Assembly: GCA_039995105.1 (NCBI GenBank)
Contig: CP146203.1
Coordinates: forward strand, 2,604,001 to 2,668,000
Length of the DNA: 64,000 nucleotides
Direction: 5' to 3'
From: Jonesiaceae bacterium BS-20
GTDB lineage: Bacteria; Actinomycetota; Actinomycetes; Actinomycetales; Cellulomonadaceae
In this document: positions 17,874 through 25,924 of the stretch, one piece after another
How the letters are laid out: every line of letters starts with the position of its first letter
Numbering within the stretch: position 1 is the first letter of the stretch
Notes under the pieces: generated by a model
What the model saw: the letters and a program-made list of their open reading frames with translations, nothing else
What the model was told of the DNA's origin: nothing
The model's database searches: none
Program-made: the position numbers and the translations under genes

Positions 17874-18538
17874 TGCACCTCCATCTGAACCGGTGTGACC
17901 AGCCAAGAAGCCGGGTTGATCAACGTAAATGCACCGGTTACGGTAACGGTCTTGCCTTCGAGCGCAGCCGTGTCAATGTTTGCTAGAACTTGGACTTTGA
18001 GCTCATCATTGAGAGCAGCAGCGGCATTCTGGTAATCAATTTGGTTGGTAAATTCACCGAATGTGATTTCACCGCTGGCGTCACGAATCTCAGTTCCGTT
18101 GATTGCCGGTCCCGTCTGTACTCGAACCGTGAGGTCCCCTGGGAGGCCATCGATTGTGACCGGGTAGATTCCAGACTTACCTTCACCAAACGTGCCGGTA
18201 AAGGTGGTCGAGTAAACCGGTCCACCAGAGCTTTGAACCGCAAACTCTGTCGCTGCGGCATCTGGATCCGCGGCGATTGCCGCGGCAAGATCAACCGCCG
18301 GTGTGGCTCTAGCTGCAACATTTTCTTGGATGGTTGGGAAGCGCTCTGCACCAAATGTTTCAGCGTTGAACTTCTCAACTCCAACAATGCGTGGGTCATC
18401 GTTGGGAATGAATTTGCTTCCCAACCCCAAGCCAACCAGCGCTACAACAATGACCGCTGCCCAAATCCCACGGGTCGCATTCTTGCTTCGTGGCTTCTGC
18501 GGCTGCTTCTTTGCTACCGCCGTATTAGCCGCGCTCAC
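17870..18538 (-). CDS. DUF2291-family membrane-anchored protein
   Basis: A 222-residue protein with a basic N terminus, one transmembrane segment (about residues 24-43) and an extracytoplasmic domain containing the family's G-I-Y-P-V-x-I-D-G-x-P-G-D-L-T-V-R-V run near its middle. Genes of this family occur mainly inside RbsABC-like sugar operons, and no biochemical role is established. It overlaps the dehydrogenase stop by four bases (GTGA) and the ATPase start by four bases, so it is translated as part of the transporter block. A role as an accessory to uptake is inference. Confidence 0.82.
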   Translation of the reverse strand: MSAANTAVAKKQPQKPRSKNATRGIWAAVIVVALVGLGLGSKFIPNDDPRIVGVEKFNAETFGAERFPTIQENVAARATPAVDLAAAIAADPDAAATEFAVQSSGGPVYSTTFTGTFGEGKSGIYPVTIDGLPGDLTVRVQTGPAINGTEIRDASGEITFGEFTNQIDYQNAAAALNDELKVQVLANIDTAALEGKTVTVTGAFTLINPASWLVTPVQMEVQ

Positions 18539-19572
18539 GGGATCAGAACCCGTGACTCGGTGTCGTTTGGACGGATCTGCAACTTGCGGCCCTGCCCCTT
18601 ACGGAACATGTCGAGCGCATCTGCATAGTCATCCAAGCTAAATGAGTGGCTGGTCATCGCCTTTGCGTCAATTGCACCGGCCTCAAACATTTCAACGGCA
18701 CGGCCAAATGAGTTGTGCACCGCCATGGAACCAACAATGTTGAGTTCATCGCGGTACACCCTAAATGGTGAGAACTTTGCGGTGCGGTCTGCTGGCGCAA
18801 CACCAAAGTCTTGGAAGTAACCTGCTGGTTTGACTCGGGTCAATGCATCTTCGATGGCAGCTATGTTTCCGGTTGCATCAATGACAACATCCCACTTTTC
18901 CCGGTCTGCGTCATCTGCCGAGGTGTAGCGCAGTTCAATCCCGCATTCCTTCGCAGTGTTGAGGCGGTCCTCGTTCAAGTCAACGATGGTGACCGAGGCC
19001 GCTCCGGCACGGGTTGCAAGCTGGGCCATGATCAGTCCCATGGTTCCGGACCCGTACACCAACACGTGGTCGCCCATGCGGCGCGGCAAGATGTCCCACC
19101 CACGAATAGCGCAGGCTAGCGGCTCAATGAGCGCGGCTAGGTGAAGATCGGTTTCTTTCTTCAGTTTGAACACGTTGGTCGCTGGCGCAACGAAATATTG
19201 CTGTGCTGCTCCGTCCGATGCCACAACGCCCAGGCCGTTCCAAGCTGGGCAGAGGTTCTGGCGGCCGTTGAGGCAAAACTCGCACTCACCACAGGTGGTT
19301 GATGGGTTGACCGCAACGTGGTCGCCTACCTGAAAGTTGAAAACGCCGTCGTTGACGCCCTCGCCAAGGGCCGTGATGACCCCGGTAGCCTCGTGGCCCG
19401 GTACCAGTGGAAATACGGTTCCCTCAAACTCTCCGTCGAGGACGTGGGTGTCAGTTCCACAGATTCCGACCGCTGCAGTCTCAATGAGAATCTGCTTATA
19501 CCCCGGAGTAGGCATAGGCCGCTCTTCTAGGGTGAGGTTGCCTTCTGAAGTAAATACAACTGCGCGCATCAT
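18535..19572 (-). CDS. zinc-dependent medium-chain alcohol (polyol) dehydrogenase
   Basis: A 345-residue MDR-superfamily enzyme. Catalytic zinc ligands Cys38, His60 and Glu61 (GICGTD, PGHE) and the structural zinc set Cys94, Cys97, Cys100 and Cys108 are intact, and a Rossmann glycine motif (YGSGTMG) follows, with VDLNEDR suggesting NAD+. Sorbitol/threitol-type dehydrogenases share this plan. As first gene of the operon it probably oxidises the imported tetritol to L-erythrulose, feeding the kinase. Which stereoisomer is used (erythritol, L-threitol) cannot be read from sequence. GGGAGC precedes the ATG at 19572. Confidence 0.88.
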   Translation of the reverse strand: MMRAVVFTSEGNLTLEERPMPTPGYKQILIETAAVGICGTDTHVLDGEFEGTVFPLVPGHEATGVITALGEGVNDGVFNFQVGDHVAVNPSTTCGECEFCLNGRQNLCPAWNGLGVVASDGAAQQYFVAPATNVFKLKKETDLHLAALIEPLACAIRGWDILPRRMGDHVLVYGSGTMGLIMAQLATRAGAASVTIVDLNEDRLNTAKECGIELRYTSADDADREKWDVVIDATGNIAAIEDALTRVKPAGYFQDFGVAPADRTAKFSPFRVYRDELNIVGSMAVHNSFGRAVEMFEAGAIDAKAMTSHSFSLDDYADALDMFRKGQGRKLQIRPNDTESRVLIP

Positions 19573-19726
19573 TGCTCCCGTTCAAGTTTGCCGTCAATGT
19601 GTGACTTCGCCTTGTCACTTATTGGGGGAAGTTCTTTCAAAGCTAGGCCGCGGCGCCATAACTCATTACCTAAAATAACTTCCGTGTTATCTTTCTGTGA
19701 TCTTGCATCAGCATCACGTTAAATCA

Positions 19727-19755
19727 ATCGTAAGTAGCAATGTTAGATATGTCAA
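19727..19755 (-). promoter_or_regulatory. probable promoter of the tetritol operon
   Basis: Reading the minus strand, TTGACA (19755-19750), a 17-bp spacer and TACGAT (19732-19727) form a good SigA-type promoter about 155 bp before the dehydrogenase ATG. The ATAAC-N6-GTTAT repeat at 19675-19690 lies downstream of the predicted transcription start, a suitable place for repression. Confidence 0.5.
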
Positions 19756-19975
19756 CAGATCTGTGAATATGGGCCTCTATGTTACGCACCCAGATCGCAC
19801 ACTAGGGCCGGTAACTACTTATTTTGCCGATATATCAAAGACTATTCAAGGCAAGCCTGGGCAGGGAAACTCATTCGTTTCAATATGTTTCAATCACTAA
19901 TTTCGCGTTATTTAACATTTCACACTTCTCATTTGACGCGCAGAATTTCACATAGCATCTTGAAGTTGGGCAAAA

Positions 19976-20015
19976 CAAGAGCCCAGAGGCGCACTGTTGC
20001 ACCCCTGGGCTCTTG
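19976..20015 (-). terminator. terminator of the collagen-like gene
   Basis: CAAGAGCCCAG (19976-19986) pairs perfectly with CTGGGCTCTTG (20005-20015), and the stem is followed on the minus strand by TTTTG. It lies 29 bp after the collagen-like stop codon. Confidence 0.75.
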
Positions 20016-20043
20016 TCAAAGTACTCGCTACTGGGCCACTCCA

Positions 20044-21318
20044 CTAATCAAAGCTAGGGAAGAGGCCATCATGACATATACCCCAGACCATATTTTTTGG
20101 TGTGATCGGACGTAGATCCGGCAGAGCAAATGTTGTCTTGCCATTACCTCCGAAGGTGTCTCCAAGTAGAGCAAACAGTACCGTATGATCTTGAATTCGC
20201 AAGATTCTACCGTCCGCCGGAAGCCCCAGCGGAGACGGACCACTGCGTTGAATGGCCGACAACGTCATTGTGCCCATCGTGCATTCATGTTGGTTACTCA
20301 AATTACCAAGCGACGTCTCACCAAAGTACTGGCTCAGCGCAGAGTTCCCCTCGGGGCCCCGGGGGCCTTGAATCCCTTGCGGTCCTTGGTCACCCTGCGG
20401 CCCCATAACTCCCGGGTCACCCTGAGGTCCCGGTGTGCCCGGCAGGCCCATAGCACCGTTGATACCGTCTTGCCCGGGTGCACCTGGTGCGCCTTGCACA
20501 CCGTCAGCGCCCGGAAGTCCCTGCTCGCCGCGGTCCCCCTTGTCTCCCTTCTCGCCCTTCTGGCCGACAGCTGCAATCTGCACCCAATCAGTTGAAGCAC
20601 CCGGCTGGGAGGAAACATTCGATGCCGCAGCTACCCAAGCGCTTCCCGCATAGGTCACTACAGCGGCGGGTGGACCCGCACTATATACAGCGGCGCCGTC
20701 CCAAGCCGCGACGGCTTGCCAGGCTGCTAATCCGTCCGAGCCATCTGCGCCGTCAACACCGTCTTTGCCGTTTGCGCCGTCTTTACCATCTAGACCGTCT
20801 TTGCCTGCCGGACCGGTTTCACCAGGAACACCATCGTTGCCTTTAGCACCAGCGTCACCCCCAGCACCTGGTTTACCATCGGCTCCGTCGTCACCTTTGG
20901 CGCCGGTCGCACCGTCTTTACCCTTGGCGCCGGTCGCACCTATGGGCCCAATGCTGCCTTGCGCCCCATTCTTGCCTGCCTCACCTTTAGCTCCAGCCTT
21001 ACCCGGAGCCCCATCGCTACCTGCCGGTCCTGCGGCACCATCCTGTCCAGCAGCACCGTCTTGTCCGGAGGCCCCAGCTGATCCATCTTGTCCCGCGGGG
21101 CCCTCGGTTGGCGCTGACGTATTCCAGTAGACCGTGACCAGGCCCGTTGGGCAGGTTCCACCAGAATCAATAAGTGTTAACGCTTGTGAGCCGACATCGA
21201 CACAGCCAAGCTGATTGGCCACCGGTGCGGGTGTTTCCGGTTGGCTGGAGCATCCCGACAATGCGAGCACCACCGCGGCGCCTAAAAACGCCAACGCGCG
21301 CTGAGTTACAGACCCCAT
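20044..21318 (-). CDS. collagen-like repeat lipoprotein with C-terminal phage tail-collar domain
   Basis: A 424-residue predicted lipoprotein. The lipobox is ALSGC (Cys23), then a globular segment with two Cys residues (LGCVDVG, GGTCPTG). A long Gly-X-Y collagen-like tract is interrupted once by a ~50-residue WQAVAAWDGAAVYSAG...STDWVQIA module that resembles a small carbohydrate-binding or chitin-binding fold. A second Gly-X-Y tract leads to a C-terminal tail-collar-like domain containing LPADGRILRI, LFALLGDTFGG and FALPDLR. The start at 21318 is chosen because GGGGGA precedes it and the signal peptide begins there. No phage genes surround it. It is probably a trimeric surface stalk; its binding partner is unknown. 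Confidence 0.82.
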   Translation of the reverse strand: MGSVTQRALAFLGAAVVLALSGCSSQPETPAPVANQLGCVDVGSQALTLIDSGGTCPTGLVTVYWNTSAPTEGPAGQDGSAGASGQDGAAGQDGAAGPAGSDGAPGKAGAKGEAGKNGAQGSIGPIGATGAKGKDGATGAKGDDGADGKPGAGGDAGAKGNDGVPGETGPAGKDGLDGKDGANGKDGVDGADGSDGLAAWQAVAAWDGAAVYSAGPPAAVVTYAGSAWVAAASNVSSQPGASTDWVQIAAVGQKGEKGDKGDRGEQGLPGADGVQGAPGAPGQDGINGAMGLPGTPGPQGDPGVMGPQGDQGPQGIQGPRGPEGNSALSQYFGETSLGNLSNQHECTMGTMTLSAIQRSGPSPLGLPADGRILRIQDHTVLFALLGDTFGGNGKTTFALPDLRPITPKNMVWGICHDGLFPSFD

Positions 21319-21480
21319 GTAGACGTCCCCCTGATCGTGTACGTGAAAGATGGGCACTTTAGCCCATGTCGAGATTATCTATAAAACTGCTGGCCGTATA
21401 GACATTTGCGGATTTTCGATGCATATTCTTTGCTCCCACTTCATGGTCAGTTCTGCATATCTCGCGTCCGAGAAACAAAA

Positions 21481-21518
21481 AGACTGCCCATGAACTTCGA
21501 AAAGTTCATGGGCAGTCT
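21481..21518 (-). terminator. terminator of the sugar transporter operon
   Basis: A perfect 17-bp stem (21481-21497 with 21502-21518) capped by a CGAA tetraloop, with A-rich sequence upstream that becomes a T run on the minus strand. It lies 24 bp after the binding-protein stop. Confidence 0.88.
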
Positions 21519-21541
21519 TAGAAGAGACGCGCAGTCTGAAG

Positions 21542-22636
21542 TTACTTCAGCAGTGCGAGGCGCTCTGGGTCATCGGCGAAGAATTCTTCGATGTTCGCCT
21601 TGGTGATGATGACTGGGTCGAGCTGGTAAATCGGAGCTTCGAACTTACCGTTGTCTGCAGTCGCGTCTGGGGCTGGCAGAGCCTCACCCTTCTGCAGGAT
21701 CTGGATCAGTTCAACCGTCTTAGCTACCAGGTCAGCCGATGGCTTACCAACGGTTGAGTACTGCTCGCCGGCCCAGATGGAAACGATTGACTCGTTCTCA
21801 GCGTCAAGACCGTCGACAACTGGCAGTTCCTGACCAGCGTTCGCTGCGGACGTCAGGATTGCACGTGCAATACCGTCGTTTGGTGCCAAGACACCGTGGA
21901 TTTCCTTGTCAGAGTAGAAACCTGAGAGGAGGGAGTCCATACGAGCCTGAGCCTTGGAGTTGTCCCAGTCCTGGGTTGCTGCCTGAGCAAAGTCGGTCTG
22001 ACCAGAAACTACGGTCAGGGTGCCGTCATCGATCTTTGGCTGCAATACCGACATTGCACCGTTGAAGAAGTCTGGTGCGTTCGGGTCAGCTGGGCCACCA
22101 CCGAAGAGCTCGATGTTGTATGGGCCTTCACCCTTGAGCTCTGCTAGACCCTCAAGGAGTGACTGGCCCTGAAGCTCACCGGTACGAACACTACCGAACT
22201 GAACAACACCGTCTACAGCTTCGGTGTTCTCGATCAGGCGGTCAACACCAAGAACAGCGATGCCCTCAGCCTTTGCCTTCTCCAGAACTGAGCTGAGCTG
22301 GGTTCCATCAACCGCACCAACAACAATAACCTCGGCGCCGCGCTCGATCATAGCTTCGATCTGCTGCTGCTGTGATGGAACCTTGTTGTCTGCAGCCTGA
22401 ACTAGCGGCTCAAAGCCCGCTTCCTTCAACTGTTCGTTGAAGTAAGTCTCTGATTCCTTCCAGTTCTGGGTTCCAAGCCAAGGCAAGGAAACACCGATTA
22501 CTGCATCTGCCGCAAAGCCAGCCTCGCTGGATGGGCCTTCGGAGGCTTCGCCACGTCCGCCTCCGCCGCCACACGCGCTGAGCGCGAACATTCCTGCGGT
22601 AACGAGCGAGACAAGCGCTAGGGCTTTCTTCTTCAC
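21542..22636 (-). CDS. multiple-sugar ABC transporter binding lipoprotein (ChvE/XylF-like)
   Basis: A 364-residue type-I periplasmic-binding protein with lipobox ALSAC (Cys22) and a Gly-rich linker. Family features include the WKESETYF region, the repeated IEAMIERGAEVIVVGAVDG strand-helix pair, GVDRLIENTEAVD and GVLAPNDGIARAI. The closest architecture is ChvE/MmsE, which bind aldohexoses and pentoses. The start is set at the GTG at 22636, five bases after AAGGAG, rather than the longer open frame. It is separated from the permease by 222 bp holding a large hairpin, suggesting expression tuned apart from the membrane genes. Confidence 0.9.
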   Translation of the reverse strand: MKKKALALVSLVTAGMFALSACGGGGGRGEASEGPSSEAGFAADAVIGVSLPWLGTQNWKESETYFNEQLKEAGFEPLVQAADNKVPSQQQQIEAMIERGAEVIVVGAVDGTQLSSVLEKAKAEGIAVLGVDRLIENTEAVDGVVQFGSVRTGELQGQSLLEGLAELKGEGPYNIELFGGGPADPNAPDFFNGAMSVLQPKIDDGTLTVVSGQTDFAQAATQDWDNSKAQARMDSLLSGFYSDKEIHGVLAPNDGIARAILTSAANAGQELPVVDGLDAENESIVSIWAGEQYSTVGKPSADLVAKTVELIQILQKGEALPAPDATADNGKFEAPIYQLDPVIITKANIEEFFADDPERLALLK

Positions 22637-22723
22637 AATTACTCCTTGATAACCAATTGATAGGTGTTGGTACAACTTACGAGGCCGCAGGTTCTTTCCT
22701 ACGGGACTCGCTTCTCACTTCTC

Positions 22724-22791
22724 AAACCACCCGGATCTAGTCAATCTTGGGGGCCGGCAGGCGTCCTTACCTGCCGTAATCCGGGCGGTTT
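22724..22791 (-). other. nested intercistronic hairpin before the binding-protein gene
   Basis: An outer stem AAACCACCCGGAT (22724-22736) with ATCCGGGCGGTTT (22779-22791, one mismatch) encloses an inner stem CGGCAGG (22755-22761) with CCTGCCG (22770-22776). It lies in the 222-bp gap between the permease and binding-protein genes of one operon, ending about 90 bp before the binding-protein start. It could be a leaky terminator, an RNA-processing barrier protecting the downstream mRNA, or a regulatory leader. Confidence 0.6.
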
Positions 22792-22858
22792 GTGTAAGAC
22801 TTTCTGGGAAAAGCGCGACAGGAACCGGACATTGAACCTGTGTGGGGCATCGGAAAGC

Positions 22859-24124
22859 TTATGCAGCTTTTTCGACTGAAGTAGTTTGCTCGTCCTTAAC
22901 CGGAGGTTGAGGACCGAACTTGGCAAACAGGTGCCCGGTGATTGAAGGCTTACCCTGTTGCTTGTTGTAGACGTCGAATGCAACAGCAACCAAGAGAACA
23001 AGACCCTTGATGACCTGGGTCCGGTCCGCGCCGACACCCAGCAACATCAGACCGGAGTTGAGAACGGCCATCACGAGGCCACCAACAACGGATCCAATAA
23101 CGGTTCCAATACCACCGGAAACTGCGGCACCACCAATAAATACTGCGGCAATTGCGTCAAGCTCCCACATGGTTCCATCGGAAGGACCGGCGGAAGTAGC
23201 ACGGCCTACGAACAGCAGACCCGCAAGTGCAGCCAAGAATGACATATTGAGCATGACCAGCAGGTAAATACGCTTGGTGTTTACACCGGACAGCGCAGCT
23301 GCCTCACGGTTACCACCAACCGCGTAAATGTGGCGACCAAATTGGGTGTGCTCAGTAAGTACGTGGTAAACAATGACCAGTGCTACCAGGATCAAACCCG
23401 GTACTGGGAATGAAGTACCCGGACGGCCGGAGCCAAAGAGCCAGGTTACGTAGCCGATTACCGATGACACGAGAACAATACGAACCAGAACCGGCCACAG
23501 GTGTGCTGATTCCTTATCCTCCGCGAGTGCCTTGGACTTCACAAAGTTGCGGTACTGGGAAACGGCGTAGAAAACAATTGCGATAATACCGAGCAGCAGG
23601 GTGGAGTTGTTCATCTGGGTGAACGCTGGGCCCCACTCAGGCAGGTATCCGGAACCAAGAAAACGGAACTCATCTGGAACTGGAACCGAGATCGATCCAC
23701 TGATCCAAATAACCAAACCGCGGAAAATCATCATTCCAGCAAGCGTGGTAATAAAGCCTGGGATGCCTAGGCGAGATAGCCAGAAACCGTGCCACAGACC
23801 GATCAGAACACCAACGGCCAGACCGGCGAGCAGTGCCAGCCACCATGGGAATCCAAAGTCGCGGCTACTGATCGCGGCGAACATTCCAACGAATCCGGCA
23901 ACCGAACCAACGGAAAGGTCAATATGACCAATCACAATGACCATGACCATACCGATAGCCAGGATCAGAACGTAGGCGTTACCAGCGAGTAGGTTCTGGA
24001 AGTTGGATGAGGTGATCATCCGTCCGTCGGTTGCAATGTTGAATGTAATCAACAGCGCGATGAGGGCAAACACCATGGTGAATTGCCGGAGGTCTCCGTC
24101 TAGGACCTTCTTTAGAGCTTTCAT
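22859..24124 (-). CDS. multiple-sugar ABC transporter permease (MmsB/GguB/XylH-like)
   Basis: A 421-residue permease, longer than RbsC because of extra segments, as in XylH/GguB. Signatures are IGHIDLSVGSVAGF and the cytoplasmic GGNREAAALSGVNTKRIYLLV coupling region, plus the GGAAVSGGIGTVIGS loop late in the protein. It overlaps the ATPase stop by four bases (ATGA). The central insert QYRNFVKSKALAEDKESA is a charged cytoplasmic loop typical of this subgroup. Confidence 0.92.
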   Translation of the reverse strand: MKALKKVLDGDLRQFTMVFALIALLITFNIATDGRMITSSNFQNLLAGNAYVLILAIGMVMVIVIGHIDLSVGSVAGFVGMFAAISSRDFGFPWWLALLAGLAVGVLIGLWHGFWLSRLGIPGFITTLAGMMIFRGLVIWISGSISVPVPDEFRFLGSGYLPEWGPAFTQMNNSTLLLGIIAIVFYAVSQYRNFVKSKALAEDKESAHLWPVLVRIVLVSSVIGYVTWLFGSGRPGTSFPVPGLILVALVIVYHVLTEHTQFGRHIYAVGGNREAAALSGVNTKRIYLLVMLNMSFLAALAGLLFVGRATSAGPSDGTMWELDAIAAVFIGGAAVSGGIGTVIGSVVGGLVMAVLNSGLMLLGVGADRTQVIKGLVLLVAVAFDVYNKQQGKPSITGHLFAKFGPQPPVKDEQTTSVEKAA

Positions 24125-25695
24125 TTGTTGGATTCCTCCGGTACCGAAGTAGATACTTCATGAGCCTGTGTGTTTGTCATCATTCGCATCAGCGATTCTT
24201 GGGTTGCGTCCTTACCCAGAACCTCGCCGGTAACTTCACCCTCGCAAATGGTGTAGATCCGATCGCTCATACCCATGAGTTCTGGGAGTTCCGAGGAGAT
24301 CAGCAGGACCGCGTTACCAGCATCCGCAAGTTGATGAATCAAGCGGTAAATCTCAAACTTTGCGCCAACATCAATACCACGTGTTGGCTCGTCCAGAATC
24401 AGGACTTGTGGTTCAGTGAACATCCACTTAGCTAGAACAACCTTCTGCTGGTTACCACCGGACAAGGTCCGGATTCCGGTTTCAACAGTTGGGGTCTTGA
24501 TGAGCAGTTGCTCACGGTAGCTATTCGCAACCTTGCGTTCCTTGGTGCCGCTCAGCAAACCGCGAGTCGACAAGGCCTTCAAGTTTGCCGAGGCAACCGT
24601 GCGCTTGACCGAATCGAGCAGGTTCACTCCAAGCACCTTGCGGTCCTCGGGTAGGTAAGCAATACCGTGGTCGATTGCGCTCTGAACCGTGTTCAGAGTG
24701 ACTTTCTTGCCCTCTAGGTAGATTTCACCGGAGCGGAAGATTCCGTAGTTACGACCGAATACGGAGCGCGCAAGTTCAGTACGACCGGCGCCCATCAGCC
24801 CTGCGAGACCCACGATCTCGCCGTGCTTGACGTTGAGGTTAACGTTTTTGGAGACCATTCGGCCGGCCAGTTGGGGGTGCTCGACGTTCCAGTTTCGAAC
24901 CTCGAATGCCGTTTCACCAATGTGTGGGGTTCTGGTTGGGTAACGGGCTTCAAGGGAGCGACCAACCATGGCACGAATGATGCGGTCTTCGTCTACGCCG
25001 CTTTCATCGATTCCATAGCTCTCAACTGAAGCACCATCTCGCAAGATGGTGATCGCGTCAGAAACCGCCGCGATCTCGTTCAGTTTGTGCGAGATCATAA
25101 TGCAGGTGACGCCCTGGGACTGCAGTCTCTTCATGAGCTTGAGCAGGTTGGCCGAGTCTTCCTCGTTCAACGCTGACGTTGGCTCATCAAGGATAAGGAG
25201 CTTCACGTTCTTTGAGAGCGCCTTGGCGATCTCAATCATCTGCTGCTGGCCCACACCAAGTGTCTTGACCTTGACCTTTGGGTCGATCTTCAGACCAACT
25301 TGGTCCAGCACATCTTTGGTTGACCGGGCTGACTGATCCCAATCGATAATGCCGTTCTTGGTAACTTCGTTGCCTAGGAAGATGTTCTCAATAACGTTAA
25401 GTTCTGGGATAAGCGCGAGCTCTTGGTGAATAATCACCACTCCGGCTTCCTCTGACTGCTTAATGTTCTTGAACTCCACCGGCTTGCCTTCAAGAAGGAT
25501 CTGACCTTCGTAATCACCGTGTGGGTATACCCCTGAAAGAACTTTCATGAGGGTGGACTTGCCAGCACCATTCTCACCACAAATGGAGTGGATGCTTCCC
25601 TTAGCAACGGTGATGGTCACACCGTCTAGTGCGCGTACACCTGGGAATGTTTTTACTATGTCTTGCATTTCGAGCAGCGGTGTAGTGCTGTTCAT
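24121..25695 (-). CDS. multiple-sugar ABC transporter ATP-binding protein (MmsA/GguA/XylG-like)
   Basis: A 524-residue tandem ABC ATPase. The N-terminal domain has Walker A GENGAGKST, LGVGQQQMIEIAKAL in the signature place, and LLILDEPTSAL. The C-terminal domain has a degenerate P-loop GLMGAGRTELARS, LSGGNQQKVVLAKW and VLILDEPTRGIDVG. The start at 25695 follows GGAGG at a spacing of five bases; a GTG four codons upstream overlaps that site and is less likely. First gene of the transporter operon, divergent from a LacI regulator with two palindromic operators between them. Confidence 0.93.
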   Translation of the reverse strand: MNSTTPLLEMQDIVKTFPGVRALDGVTITVAKGSIHSICGENGAGKSTLMKVLSGVYPHGDYEGQILLEGKPVEFKNIKQSEEAGVVIIHQELALIPELNVIENIFLGNEVTKNGIIDWDQSARSTKDVLDQVGLKIDPKVKVKTLGVGQQQMIEIAKALSKNVKLLILDEPTSALNEEDSANLLKLMKRLQSQGVTCIMISHKLNEIAAVSDAITILRDGASVESYGIDESGVDEDRIIRAMVGRSLEARYPTRTPHIGETAFEVRNWNVEHPQLAGRMVSKNVNLNVKHGEIVGLAGLMGAGRTELARSVFGRNYGIFRSGEIYLEGKKVTLNTVQSAIDHGIAYLPEDRKVLGVNLLDSVKRTVASANLKALSTRGLLSGTKERKVANSYREQLLIKTPTVETGIRTLSGGNQQKVVLAKWMFTEPQVLILDEPTRGIDVGAKFEIYRLIHQLADAGNAVLLISSELPELMGMSDRIYTICEGEVTGEVLGKDATQESLMRMMTNTQAHEVSTSVPEESNK

Positions 25696-25734
25696 CTTGT
25701 CCTCCACGGAAGGCCTCTCTCCCGACGACGTCCA

Positions 25735-25783
25735 GACAACGTTGTCAAGAACATTTGTATCGCATCTTTCAGAGGTAAGTCAA
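25735..25783 (-). promoter_or_regulatory. promoter and LacI operator of the sugar transporter operon
   Basis: On the minus strand TTGACT (25783-25778), 18 bp and TACAAA (25759-25754) form a plausible promoter. A perfect palindrome GACAACGTTGTC (25735-25746) sits right at the predicted transcription start, as expected for repression by the divergent LacI-family regulator. Confidence 0.65.
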
Positions 25784-25810
25784 CACCAGACGGTTTTTGA
25801 CCCAAAAAAA

Positions 25811-25849
25811 TTGACTTCGTTGTCAAAAACGAAAATTCATGGTTACTAT
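25811..25849 (+). promoter_or_regulatory. promoter and second LacI operator, facing the lacI gene
   Basis: TTGACTTCGTTGTCAA (25811-25826) is a near-palindrome of the same type as the site at 25735. It overlaps a possible -35 (TTGTCA, 25820-25825) followed after 18 bp by TACTAT (25844-25849). This suggests autoregulation of the lacI gene. Confidence 0.6.
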
Positions 25850-25924
25850 TTGGGCAGTGCCCCATTCACACATGGGCAAAAAGTGTGATCCCTTCTGGCC
25901 ATTAGTGATACGTCGAAGTCTCGT

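Larger units (their letters stand above)
19573..20043. other. AT-rich intergenic region between the collagen-like gene and the tetritol operon
   Basis: A 471-bp stretch with no credible gene. It holds a probable promoter for the tetritol operon (about 19727-19755), an ATAAC-N6-GTTAT inverted repeat (19675-19690) that could bind the operon's DeoR regulator, and the terminator of the collagen-like gene (19976-20015). The rest is noticeably richer in A+T than its neighbours and shows nothing I can assign. Confidence 0.5.

Noticed and set aside
20334-21130. Long open frames opposite the collagen-like gene and the look of a repeat array
   Set aside because: The Gly-X-Y codon repeats create open antisense frames rich in Pro and Ala. 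There are no identical repeats with unique spacers, so it is not a CRISPR array.
20044-21318. Prophage tail-fibre gene
   Set aside because: It has a lipoprotein signal and no neighbouring phage structural, lysis or integrase genes.
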